From positions 140,591 to 204,590 of the forward strand of contig CAKZQC010000014.1 in the NCBI GenBank assembly GCA_937139495.1: a stretch of DNA of 64,000 bases, in the 5' to 3' direction. Source of the stretch: an uncultured Saprospiraceae bacterium (lineage in GTDB: Bacteria > Bacteroidota > Bacteroidia > Chitinophagales > Saprospiraceae). Shown here piece after piece: positions 53,459-61,427 of the stretch. Each line of letters begins with the position of its first letter. The stretch's first letter is position 1. Under the pieces are notes generated by a model, which was given only the letters and a program-made list of their open reading frames with translations, was not told where the DNA came from and did no database searches. The position numbers and the translations under genes are program-made.

Positions 53459-53811
53459 ATTGTTTAGGCACAAATTACAAAATGGGGTGCACCGCATTCC
53501 ATTAAAATAGTTTATTGATTAAGCATCTTTGCTCTTCCGATACAAACCAATTAGTACCATTTTCTACAAATTGGCACACTTGAGGTATTTATAGTTTTGC
53601 TTTCTATAATGCGTCAAACCGTTCTACTTCATTTTTTTACTCGTACAAGCTGGGCAGTTTTGTTCCATCTTTTTTTTACAAAGATGATATTTTTTACTTT
53701 TTAGCCTTACATTTGTGGCTCTACCTAAAAAGTAAGCATACAAAAATAACAACTAATGATCTAAAATTAACTAAATATTTTGGTAGGGTTAGCAGAAATA
53801 AGAGAGCATAT

Positions 53812-53975
53812 TAAGTAGGTGGACAAAAAATTTCAACGCCAAAAAAAATCTATTTTCAACAAAAAATCTGCGTCAAAAATACTCGTCTTAGTATACTAAG
53901 ACTGCGTTTTTTTCCTTGTTTTTGTCAAAAAATAGTTCCTTTTTCATTAATCGCCAACTTTTGTCCACCTACTTA
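53812..53975. mobile_element. MITE copy 1, TA-flanked, ~160 bp
   Basis: The element 53814-53973 has 15-base perfect terminal inverted repeats AGTAGGTGGACAAAA and is bounded by TA on both sides (53812-53813, 53974-53975). A near-central palindrome CTTAGTATACTAAG is present. A second copy of about 90% identity, inverted, is at 61102-61264. Non-coding. TA target and terminal structure suggest mobilisation by an IS630/Tc1-mariner-type transposase, absent from this window. Confidence 0.8.
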
Positions 53976-54325
53976 TCTAAATATATTAGCATTTGCACGA
54001 TGAAATAATTAAACTATTGCATACGGTAAAAAAAGATAATTCTCCAAGAAAACTATCCTCAAACAATATTTTCGATATACCTTACAATAGTATTAGGAAA
54101 AAAAATTAGCTTCCAGTCGTATTCCTTTAGTTGGTGGAATTTGACATAGTGGTTTGCCACTATTTACGGAAGTAGAAAAGTTGGGATAAATATTTTTAAA
54201 GTATTACTAGTTTGTTCTGAGCCGAAATCAGAAATTTATATTAGTTTACATAGAGGTTATTTGAAAATAGTATTTTTTAGTCCTATCTATTTCAAACTTT
54301 TATTTTAAAATAACTTCATTATATT

Positions 54326-55345
54326 ATGATAGAATATTTAGTAAAAATTTCGCAGGCTATTGGATTTGATCCTGATATGATACAGGGCGGAGGTGGGAAT
54401 ACTTCCGTCAAGAATAATGAGGGTAAAATGTGGATAAAAGCATCTGGATCTCTTTTGAAAGAATTAGATCATTCCAACGGTTTTGTTGAGGTAGATGCTT
54501 CAATAATTAAAAACAACCTATTTACCATTGGTGATAAAGAAGAGTCTTACAACTCCTTATTGGAGAAGTCTGTGTTGGTAACACAGGTTAAAAATAAGCG
54601 TAGGCCTTCTATGGAAACAGGTTTTCATGCTTTACTTGGTGATTACATTATCCATTCACATTCTGTATATACTAATATTGTAAACTGTGCAAAGGAAGGA
54701 CAAAATTACCTTTCAAAATTAGAAAAAATACTCAATAAAAAAATTATTTGGATACCATATACAACTCCTGGTTACCCATTGTCTATCTTAATTGGTCGAG
54801 AAATAGAGAAATGTAGTCCTAATGTTCCAACAATTCTCTTTTTGCAAAATCATGGACTAATTGTTTCAGGAGATACCCATGAAGAAGTTATCCTGCTTCA
54901 CAAGACCATCAATGAAGTATTGAAAAAAGAATTAGCAGTAGCTACTTACCCTACTGCTAGTATAACAACAAATAGGTATCATTCTTTTGATAGTTCTAGT
55001 TATATTTTGACTAATATTAAGAAATATCTGAATTCAGATATTTCTTTACTTGAAAAAGAAATATTATTTCCAGATCAAATAGTCTTTTTTAAAGATAAAA
55101 TTAGTTGGTATGATTCGTCTATAAATTCGCCCAACAAAGTATTATTTACTCAAGCGTTAGATGAAATATATTATAGCACCACGACTAAAGAAGCTCAAAC
55201 AATACAAGAAACACTAATTGCTTACTTTTATATTTTGGAGCATATCCATAAATTAGGTTGGACACCTAACTATTTAGCAAGCACAGAAAGCAATGCTATT
55301 AGCAATTTAGAAAGTGAAAAGTTTAGAAAAAAAATAATCAAATAA
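54326..55345 (+). CDS. Class II aldolase/adducin-family protein
   Basis: The 339-residue product has the zinc-aldolase fold: QGGGGNTSVKNNEGKMWIKASG (residues 20-41), PSMETGFHALL, the metal site HSHSVYTN (about 110-117), and LQNHGLIVSG with the third His near residue 175. These aldolases cleave or join short sugar phosphates. The C-terminal ~130 residues are an extra helical part beyond the ~210-residue core. First gene of the AT-rich glycan cluster, 11 bases before a sugar nucleotidyltransferase, so it probably makes a sugar precursor. The substrate cannot be told from sequence. Confidence 0.85.
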   Translation: MIEYLVKISQAIGFDPDMIQGGGGNTSVKNNEGKMWIKASGSLLKELDHSNGFVEVDASIIKNNLFTIGDKEESYNSLLEKSVLVTQVKNKRRPSMETGFHALLGDYIIHSHSVYTNIVNCAKEGQNYLSKLEKILNKKIIWIPYTTPGYPLSILIGREIEKCSPNVPTILFLQNHGLIVSGDTHEEVILLHKTINEVLKKELAVATYPTASITTNRYHSFDSSSYILTNIKKYLNSDISLLEKEILFPDQIVFFKDKISWYDSSINSPNKVLFTQALDEIYYSTTTKEAQTIQETLIAYFYILEHIHKLGWTPNYLASTESNAISNLESEKFRKKIIK

Positions 55346-55355
55346 TTCCTATTAT

Positions 55356-56126
55356 ATGAAAGTTGTGATCCCTATGTCTGGTAATGGCTCTAGATTTGTC
55401 TCTGCTGGGTATGAAAACATAAAGCCACTTATCTTATTTGACAAGAAACCTTTTATAGAATGGGTCTGTAAAATTTATCCCATCGATACAGATTTTATAT
55501 TTATTTGTCAAAAAAAACATTTAGAGTCAACTGAGTTAAGAAAAGAACTCCTAAGGATAGCTCCCAAAGCTCAGATTGTGCCTATAGAAGCACATAAACT
55601 AGGACCAGTCTATGCAGTCAAGAAAGCTTATGATAATATTCCTAACAATGAGTCTGTAATTGTCAATTATTGTGACTTCTATATGCATTGGGATTATCAT
55701 AACTTTGTTAGAACCGTCCAGCAAAATAATTGTGCAGGAGCAGTGCCATGTTATACAGGTTTTCATCCCCATTTGATGCACCCTAATAATATTTATGCTA
55801 CTGCTCTCACTGATTCAAATTCATTTGCTTTGGAATTAAAAGAAAAAAATAGTTTTTTTCAGGACAAGACTAAAGACCTACACTCGGCAGGAACTTATTA
55901 TTTTCGTTCAGGAGCTATTCTAAAAGAATACTTTGATCAACTTATGAATAATAAACAAACTATCAATGGAGAATACTATGTAAGTATGGTTTATGAGCTG
56001 ATGATAAGAGACAAACTCCCAGTTTATATTTATGATGAAATTACTCATTTTTGTCAATGGGGAACACCTGCAGATTTTGAAGAGTTTCTATACTGGGCAA
56101 ATATTTTCACTCCCTCTGATTGTTAA
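55356..56126 (+). CDS. Sugar-phosphate nucleotidyltransferase (first of two)
   Basis: The 256-residue product begins KVVIPMSGNGSRFVSAGYEN, the NTP-binding loop of the nucleotidyltransferase family (GxGxRF), followed by KPLILFDKKPFIEWV. YCDFYMHWD (about residues 107-115) supplies the metal-binding Asp, and FCQWGTPADFEEFLYW closes the fold. It joins NTP to a sugar or polyol phosphate. It is a diverged paralog of the next gene, 22 bases on. CTP or another NTP cannot be assigned from sequence. Confidence 0.85.
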   Translation: MKVVIPMSGNGSRFVSAGYENIKPLILFDKKPFIEWVCKIYPIDTDFIFICQKKHLESTELRKELLRIAPKAQIVPIEAHKLGPVYAVKKAYDNIPNNESVIVNYCDFYMHWDYHNFVRTVQQNNCAGAVPCYTGFHPHLMHPNNIYATALTDSNSFALELKEKNSFFQDKTKDLHSAGTYYFRSGAILKEYFDQLMNNKQTINGEYYVSMVYELMIRDKLPVYIYDEITHFCQWGTPADFEEFLYWANIFTPSDC

Positions 56127-56148
56127 ATAAGTAGATAAAAAAAATATT

Positions 56149-56907
56149 ATGATTACTTTGATTCCTATGGCGGGTGCAGGCAGTAGATTTGCAAAAGTCG
56201 GTTATGCCCTCCCCAAGCCATTGATACCTGTTTCAGGAAAACCTATGGTTATCAATGCTGTAAATGCCTTACCAGAGAGTGAAAAACATATATTTATATG
56301 CAGAGAAGAGCATATAAAAAATCATCAATTAGATGATAAACTACATGCTTTTTATCCAAATGCTACCATTCTTAGTATAGATCATTTGACAGAAGGGCAA
56401 GCTTGTACTTGTTTATTGGCCGAACAATTTATTGATACGAATGAATCTTTGATTATAGGCGCATGTGACAATGGGATGTTGTATGATCATGCTGATTTTG
56501 AAAAACAGAAAGACGATAATGACTGTCTTGTATTTACATTCAGAAACAATACATTAGTTAATAGAAAACCTGAGCAATATGGTTGGGTAGAAGTTGATGA
56601 AAAACAGTTGATTACTAATGTTTCTGTAAAAAAACCAATTAGTGATCAACCTATAAATGATCATGCTGTTGTAGGAGCTTTTTGGTTCAGAGAAGGGCGT
56701 TTGTTTGTAAATGCTGCTAAAAAACTAATTGAAAAAAACATTCGAATCAACAATGAGTTTTATGTTGATAGTGTCATCAATGAAGTTATAAGTATGGGAT
56801 ACAGAGCCAAAGTTATAGAGATAGATTATTATATTGGGTGGGGAACTCCTCAAGCACTCAAAACTTATGAATATTGGGAATCTTTTTATAAAAATAATAA
56901 TGCTTAA
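56149..56907 (+). CDS. Sugar-phosphate nucleotidyltransferase (second of two)
   Basis: The 252-residue product begins LIPMAGAGSRFAKVGYALPK, then KPLIPVSGKPMVINAV, GACDNGMLYD (metal site) and YYIGWGTPQALKTYEYW, the same order of motifs as the preceding gene. Two paralogs in tandem imply two activated precursors or a heteromeric enzyme. The start is preceded by AAAATATT; six bases separate it from the GT2 gene, so translation is coupled. Confidence 0.87.
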   Translation: MITLIPMAGAGSRFAKVGYALPKPLIPVSGKPMVINAVNALPESEKHIFICREEHIKNHQLDDKLHAFYPNATILSIDHLTEGQACTCLLAEQFIDTNESLIIGACDNGMLYDHADFEKQKDDNDCLVFTFRNNTLVNRKPEQYGWVEVDEKQLITNVSVKKPISDQPINDHAVVGAFWFREGRLFVNAAKKLIEKNIRINNEFYVDSVINEVISMGYRAKVIEIDYYIGWGTPQALKTYEYWESFYKNNNA

Positions 56908-56912
56908 TCTTA

Positions 56913-57635
56913 ATGGAAGACCTATCTATTGTAATTCCTTGTTATAACGAAGCTTTGAATATACCCACTCTAATCAATGAATTTGAAGCAGTTGTAAAAG
57001 AAAGAAAGGATATTTCTATTATTTTAGTGGACAATGGTTCCACTGATAATAGTCAAGTTGTATTACAACAAACTATTGCTAAAAGTCCCTTCAAAGACAT
57101 ATTTGAAATTGTACATGTTCCAATCAATAAGGGGTATGGACATGGTATATTACAGGGTCTATTCGCCACAAAAACCTCTGTAATTGCTTGGACTCATGCT
57201 GATCTGCAAACTCCTCCCAAAGATGTTATAGCGGCTTTTGATTCTTATAAAGGAATGAAAATGGAGCAACCTAATAAGGAAATATTTGTAAGAGGAATAC
57301 GTAAAAAACGTGCTTGGGGAGCCACGTTTTTTACTTGGGGTATGGGGGTTATGTCTTCTATGGCACTTTCGCAAAAACTATATGATGTTAATGCTCAACC
57401 TAAATTATTTTCAAAATCCTTTTTTGATCGCATACAGTCCGAAGCTCCTAATGATTTTTCTCTAGATTTATACTTTTTATATCATGCTCAACAGCAATGT
57501 ATCATGAAAGAAATCCCTGTTTTCTTTCATAACCGTGTGCATGGTGAAGCAAAAGGAGGAGGAAGCTTAAAAACACGTATAAAACTTATCAAAAGAACCT
57601 ATCAATATATATTTGAACTTAAAGCTAAACTCTAA
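56913..57635 (+). CDS. GT2-family glycosyltransferase, DPM1-like
   Basis: The 240-residue product has the GT-A fold of family 2: LSIVIPCYNEALNIPTLINE, DNGSTDNSQVVL, NKGYGHGILQGLFATKTSVI and the metal motif HADLQTPP. It has no membrane anchor, like the soluble dolichol-phosphate-mannose synthases, so it may load a sugar onto polyprenyl phosphate at the cytosolic face for the GT-C proteins nearby. Convergent with the HAD gene, nine bases apart. Confidence 0.87.
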   Translation: MEDLSIVIPCYNEALNIPTLINEFEAVVKERKDISIILVDNGSTDNSQVVLQQTIAKSPFKDIFEIVHVPINKGYGHGILQGLFATKTSVIAWTHADLQTPPKDVIAAFDSYKGMKMEQPNKEIFVRGIRKKRAWGATFFTWGMGVMSSMALSQKLYDVNAQPKLFSKSFFDRIQSEAPNDFSLDLYFLYHAQQQCIMKEIPVFFHNRVHGEAKGGGSLKTRIKLIKRTYQYIFELKAKL

Positions 57636-57644
57636 TAGAAGCTT

Positions 57645-58328
57645 TTAAATGGTATCTATCACTTTTGCTTTGTATTCTATATGCTGTATATTTAATAACG
57701 CTGCACCTTTCAGGTCTTTCGCTTGATTATCTCCTATCATTAAAGCTTCTCTTGGTTTTATTTGCAGCTTATTTAAAGCTTTGAGAAACATAAAAGGGTG
57801 AGGCTTCTCTATTCCTGCCTCTTCAGAAGTAACAATATATTTTATTTTGTCTGCTATTTTTAATTGGTTGACTTTTCTGAACTGTATATTTGCAGTCAAA
57901 TCAGTAAGTAAGCAAATGGGGATTTTTTTTTGAAAACACTTATCGATGAACACCTGAATATTTTTATCTAATTCCATTTTAGATAGAAAAGTATCCCAAT
58001 AGAGAGCCTCTAAATGTAGGATTAAATTTACATCAGTATGCTCAAGCAACTGTTCTACCATATATTGAAAATATAACAGTCTAGAATGAGATGCCGCTCG
58101 TCCAGGCAGTGTAATATGACATTTTTTTCGTCCAGACTGATATATTTTTTGACAGGTAACCAAGTCAAGTTCTTTATACTTTCCAACTAAAAAACCAAAG
58201 CACTCTGTCAGAGCTATTTGGTGACAATATGAATAGCAATATAATGTATCATCTATATCTAATAATACACCCTTAATATTACTTAGATTGACTTCATTTA
58301 ATCCCATGATGACATTTTTTTTGTGCAA
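57645..58328 (-). CDS. HAD-family phosphatase
   Basis: The 227-residue product has motif I LLDIDDTLYCYSY, motif II LLTDLTANIQ, the Lys of motif III in EKPHPFMFLKAL, and motif IV IGDNQAKDLKGAA. A cytosolic phosphatase, likely acting on a sugar or polyol phosphate of the cluster. The start at 58328 overlaps the upstream GDPD-like gene; Met8 at 58307 is an alternative and still overlaps. Confidence 0.85.
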   Translation of the reverse strand: MHKKNVIMGLNEVNLSNIKGVLLDIDDTLYCYSYCHQIALTECFGFLVGKYKELDLVTCQKIYQSGRKKCHITLPGRAASHSRLLYFQYMVEQLLEHTDVNLILHLEALYWDTFLSKMELDKNIQVFIDKCFQKKIPICLLTDLTANIQFRKVNQLKIADKIKYIVTSEEAGIEKPHPFMFLKALNKLQIKPREALMIGDNQAKDLKGAALLNIQHIEYKAKVIDTI

Positions 58329-58873
58329 ACAGCATCTATAGCCATATTACGAGTATGTTCTTTAATATCAGCAATAGATAAATGCTCATGCCCATGTAGT
58401 TCTGGCGAAACTAGACAAATTTTAAAATGCTGCTTTAATATGGTGTAAGTACGATAATCTAATGGAAAATATGTAAAACAATCTACCCAAACCCATTCTG
58501 TTTTACCAACAAATTGTAAGACAAAATCTAATGGTTCTATTTCTGAAAAACGAACAGCGGTTTGAAATAAACCTTTATTTGTCCATTTTACTAAATATGG
58601 AAGTGATAAATCTAAAAAAAAGTAGTTTTTAATATTATACTTTTCTAATAGACTTAAACAAGCCTCTTCTATTCCTTCCGTTTTGACATTTAAAATAAGT
58701 AGTTGATGTTGATAATGTCGTAACCACTCTTCCAAAAGTTCTCCTGTCATAAATGGATCATGATGCAATATTAGGTAGTCATTCTCATAGCGAATATCTA
58801 TTTCTACGCCATATTCAATAGGTGTTTCCTTTAGTTGCTTTATTGTATTAATGCGATGTGCTATTTTGAGCAT
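58298..58873 (-). CDS. GDPD/PI-PLC-like TIM-barrel protein
   Basis: The 191-residue product is short for a glycerophosphodiester phosphodiesterase (usually ~250) but shows the signature elements: AHRINTIKQL near the start, YGVEIDIRYENDYLILHHDPF (about residues 22-42; Glu, Asp, His), and a TIM-barrel-like strand series. It could cleave a phosphodiester or remodel a glycan-phosphate. The 31-base overlap with the HAD gene indicates one operon. Catalytic function is inferred from motifs only. Confidence 0.7.
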   Translation of the reverse strand: MLKIAHRINTIKQLKETPIEYGVEIDIRYENDYLILHHDPFMTGELLEEWLRHYQHQLLILNVKTEGIEEACLSLLEKYNIKNYFFLDLSLPYLVKWTNKGLFQTAVRFSEIEPLDFVLQFVGKTEWVWVDCFTYFPLDYRTYTILKQHFKICLVSPELHGHEHLSIADIKEHTRNMAIDAVCTKKMSSWD

Positions 58874-58879
58874 GTTTAT

Positions 58880-60622
58880 TTATTTTATCCTTTGATAGAT
58901 GTACAAATCTAAAGAAGTATCCCTAAGGATTTCTTTATAACAGACATTTTGATTACAGGTTGTCTTAGGAGCTTCCGCTACAAATTTTTTATACGTCAAG
59001 TATGTATTCATTTCTTTCTGAGGGGCATCTTTTTGAGGTGGAATACTGTAATCACGTTCAAGAATAACATAGTGAGCTCCCATTCCCCAAAAAATGGTGT
59101 TATAACATCTTCTGAAATAAGCTTTCTCAAAATAGAGGCTTGGTTGGTATATTCGAGAGCTTGCTAGAATAAAAACTTTAGCTTGAGAATTACTCTTAGA
59201 AATTTGTGCATAAGCTCTATCTACAAGGTCCATCGTTATCTTGTATTGTTTTTCACGTTTCTGATGTTCAGGACTGTCTGCTCGTTGTGCTAATTTGTTA
59301 TACTCCATATAACTACCAAAAATAAGGTTACCAATACTGATACCTGCCAAAACAAATAACCCAATCTTTACTTTATCTTTTAATATTCCTCTAAACTGTT
59401 TGTGTTCAACAATAACGAGTGCAGAAAGAACTAAAAACACACTTCCAAAATGATGATAAAATCCCCAAAGACGCTCAATTTTCAGAAAAATAACCAAAGA
59501 AAAAGAGTTAGCTACAATAAAAGCTAAAACAGCTTTATCTAACAATAAATCTTGAAAAGATTTTTTAGCCTTAAGATGATCCAAAAAATGAGTTCCAAAC
59601 AAGTATATATATACTAGTATTAGAACGAGCATTAAAGGCAGGAATAGATAACTCCAATCCGTGAATAAATAAACACCCCAATTAATAGTGTTATCAATTA
59701 TAGATAATTCTTTCGATGCGACATTACCAAATATATTTTGATGAATATTAGCCAATATATCGTCATTAGCATACTCATCATATTTAACACCTAGTTTTTG
59801 CATTATCCCTTTGAACATAAGTGGTACAGCTATAATCCACCCTGCCATAACCAATAATATAGCTTTGACTATATTCCCTAGTCTATTACCAACAGAACCC
59901 TTTTTTTCTATCTTTTTAGGAGGCTTATTCTTTGTAGTGTTTCCTTTTTGTACAGCACTAGCCTTCTTTTTTTTATTTTTCTCAGTCTTTATAGACTTTG
60001 GTTTATTTTTTCTGATGAGAATTAATCCTAGAAAAAATAATGCGATGGGGATTCCTGAAATTTTTGCACCCACTGTGAGTCCTAGAAAAATCCAATACCA
60101 CCCTACACGAAAATCATTTTTATAAGCATAGAACAAAAATAAACTTAGAGTAAATAATTGTTGAGGCTCAGGTTTGGGCATAGAAGCATAATAAGGTGTG
60201 TATGGCAAGTACAATAAAAAAGCTAATCCAATAACTCTTGATATTTTTTTATCTAAAAAAGTATATGTCAGGAGTAGATAAGACAGCAATAATAACAATG
60301 CTTGAAATAACCGTCCTGAGATTATTTGTCCTTTGCTTCCCCATATTTCTGTAGGTATATAGCTAAAGAAAGCCATACTATTCCACAAAATACGTCCATA
60401 CCGCTGGTCGCCACCATCATAGATAGCCTTTTGCATTACCTTATTGTCCTTTGCATTATAAATAGCTTCAACACCATCATAGGTTATTCGTTCATCCATA
60501 AATAATGCATAATCATCTACAAAATGAAAGTTGCTATAACAAACCAAAACGATATACAGAAGGATAAAAAATGCTGTAATTACTGTATTTTTTTTATTGA
60601 AAAATACTGATATATTGGACAT
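58880..60622 (-). CDS. GT-C-type membrane glycosyltransferase
   Basis: The 580-residue product has an N-terminal helix (residues 14-30) followed by VDDYALFMDERITYDG, where the Asp-Glu pair in the first outer loop is the catalytic feature of GT-C enzymes (GT39/GT83 style). About ten helices follow. A Lys-rich cytosolic loop (about residues 205-245: KKKKASAVQKGNTTKNKPPKK) splits them. A soluble C-terminal domain (about 440-580) has several Cys. It would use a polyprenyl-linked sugar to modify a surface glycan. Upstream gene of the minus-strand HAD-GDPD-GT block. Confidence 0.8.
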   Translation of the reverse strand: MSNISVFFNKKNTVITAFFILLYIVLVCYSNFHFVDDYALFMDERITYDGVEAIYNAKDNKVMQKAIYDGGDQRYGRILWNSMAFFSYIPTEIWGSKGQIISGRLFQALLLLLSYLLLTYTFLDKKISRVIGLAFLLYLPYTPYYASMPKPEPQQLFTLSLFLFYAYKNDFRVGWYWIFLGLTVGAKISGIPIALFFLGLILIRKNKPKSIKTEKNKKKKASAVQKGNTTKNKPPKKIEKKGSVGNRLGNIVKAILLVMAGWIIAVPLMFKGIMQKLGVKYDEYANDDILANIHQNIFGNVASKELSIIDNTINWGVYLFTDWSYLFLPLMLVLILVYIYLFGTHFLDHLKAKKSFQDLLLDKAVLAFIVANSFSLVIFLKIERLWGFYHHFGSVFLVLSALVIVEHKQFRGILKDKVKIGLFVLAGISIGNLIFGSYMEYNKLAQRADSPEHQKREKQYKITMDLVDRAYAQISKSNSQAKVFILASSRIYQPSLYFEKAYFRRCYNTIFWGMGAHYVILERDYSIPPQKDAPQKEMNTYLTYKKFVAEAPKTTCNQNVCYKEILRDTSLDLYIYQRIK

Positions 60623-60724
60623 AAAAGTTTTTTTTATTCAAAACACTAAAACAATTTTTATAAAAGTAATACCATTTTTTTGTAATTCCCTGCTGTTTTT
60701 CATTCCAAAAAAAAAAATAGATGA

Positions 60725-60741
60725 TAAACCATCATCTTCTC
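60725..60741. repeat. 17-bp direct repeat, first copy
   Basis: TAAACCATCATCTTCTC here and at 61263-61279, on either side of the repeat cluster 60742-61262. It may be an insertion scar or leftover of recombination. Confidence 0.6.
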
Positions 60742-60884
60742 GCTAGCCTATGGTGGAATCCCTTGAAGTTTAAACGTACTTTAAGGGATCCTATTCGCTT
60801 GTTCTTCATAATGCCCCATTAATGGTACAGCTTTTACGTTGTTTTACACTTTCAAATAGTTTTTTTTAAGTTTTGCCCTGTACT
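60741..60884 (+). repeat. 144-bp repeat, left copy (inverted at 63799-63942)
   Basis: Starts CGCTAGCC and ends with TTTTGCCCTGTACT. Read in reverse complement it aligns along its whole length with 63799-63942 with about 85% similarity by eye. Inside is a hairpin: ATCCCTTGAAGT pairs with ACTTTAAGGGAT (60758-60769 and 60778-60789). The two copies flank the GT-C/kinase fusion gene in opposite orientation. Confidence 0.8.
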
Positions 60885-60960
60885 AAACTTTCCCAACTGT
60901 ACTATCCCTAACATCTTTTTCGTTGGGCATGTCCAATAAAGTGAGCTGAAAATTGTGCTT

Positions 60961-61065
60961 CTAATTCCTTTTCTCTATCTTCCATCTTGAGTTATTGGGG
61001 TGGGTAAATCGTTTTTTTTGCAATTGCAATTTATCAATCTTCCCAATAACTTTTTCTTTTTTACC
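60961..61065 (+). repeat. ~100-bp direct repeat, left copy
   Basis: Contains CCATCTTGAGTTATTGGGG and following TAAATCGTTTTT with a CAATTGCA segment. A shorter, diverged copy in the same orientation lies at 63680-63761. Together with the inverted 144-bp repeats it shows that the DNA either side of the fusion gene is a mosaic of related repeats. Confidence 0.65.
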
Positions 61066-61085
61066 TTATTCAATTATTAATTAAT

Positions 61086-61102
61086 AAGTTTTGTTCTGTA
61101 CT
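61086..61102. repeat. AGTACAGGACAAAA-type terminal repeat
   Basis: AAGTTTTGTTCTGTACT here corresponds to AAGTTTTGCCCTGTACT at 60868-60884 and, inverted, to AGTACAGGACAAAACTT at 63799-63815. It resembles the MITE terminal repeat in layout (AGTA..GGACAAAA). Confidence 0.55.
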
Positions 61103-61264
61103 AAGTAAGTGGACAAAAGTTGGCGATGTAATGAAAAATGAACTATTTTTTGACAAAAACAAGGAACAAAAAGCAGTCTTAGTATATTAGGACGAGTATT
61201 TTTGACGCAGATTTTTGTTAAAAATAGACTTTTTCGGCGTTGAAAATTTTTGTCCACTTACTTA
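61102..61264. mobile_element. MITE copy 2, inverted, TA-flanked
   Basis: Element 61104-61262 has terminal repeats AGTAAGTGGACAAAA and (inverted) AGTAAGTGGACAAAAA and is bounded by TA on both sides (61102-61103, 61263-61264). It aligns in reverse complement along its full length with the copy at 53812-53975. Confidence 0.8.
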
Positions 61265-61427
61265 AACCATCATCTTCTCAAATAACCTTTAAAGTTTCTA
61301 AAAAAAAGCACAAAAAAGATACTACTTTTATGGAACACCTACTTTAATAATTAGCAAAGTTATCTATTGTTTGTAATTTTATTACATCTATTTTTTTTTT
61401 GTTCCGTATTCGCAATCAAATCAACCA

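Larger units (their letters stand above)
53356..54325. other. 970-bp gene-free region with hairpin and MITE
   Basis: It lies between the divergent methyltransferase and aldolase genes. Contents: the 14-bp-arm hairpin at 53421-53458, unassigned sequence 53459-53811, a MITE copy at 53812-53975, and AT-rich sequence to 54325 with a lone TAGAGGTTAT arm near 54251. No coding sequence of family character was seen, and no confident promoter for the aldolase gene. Confidence 0.6.
60623..61427. other. 805-bp gene-free repeat cluster
   Basis: It lies between the divergent GT-C and fusion genes. It holds, in order, AT-rich leader of the minus-strand gene, the 17-bp and 144-bp repeats, the direct repeat, a terminal-repeat fragment, MITE copy 2 and about 160 bases of AT-rich sequence before the fusion gene start. 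No gene was recognised. Confidence 0.6.
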
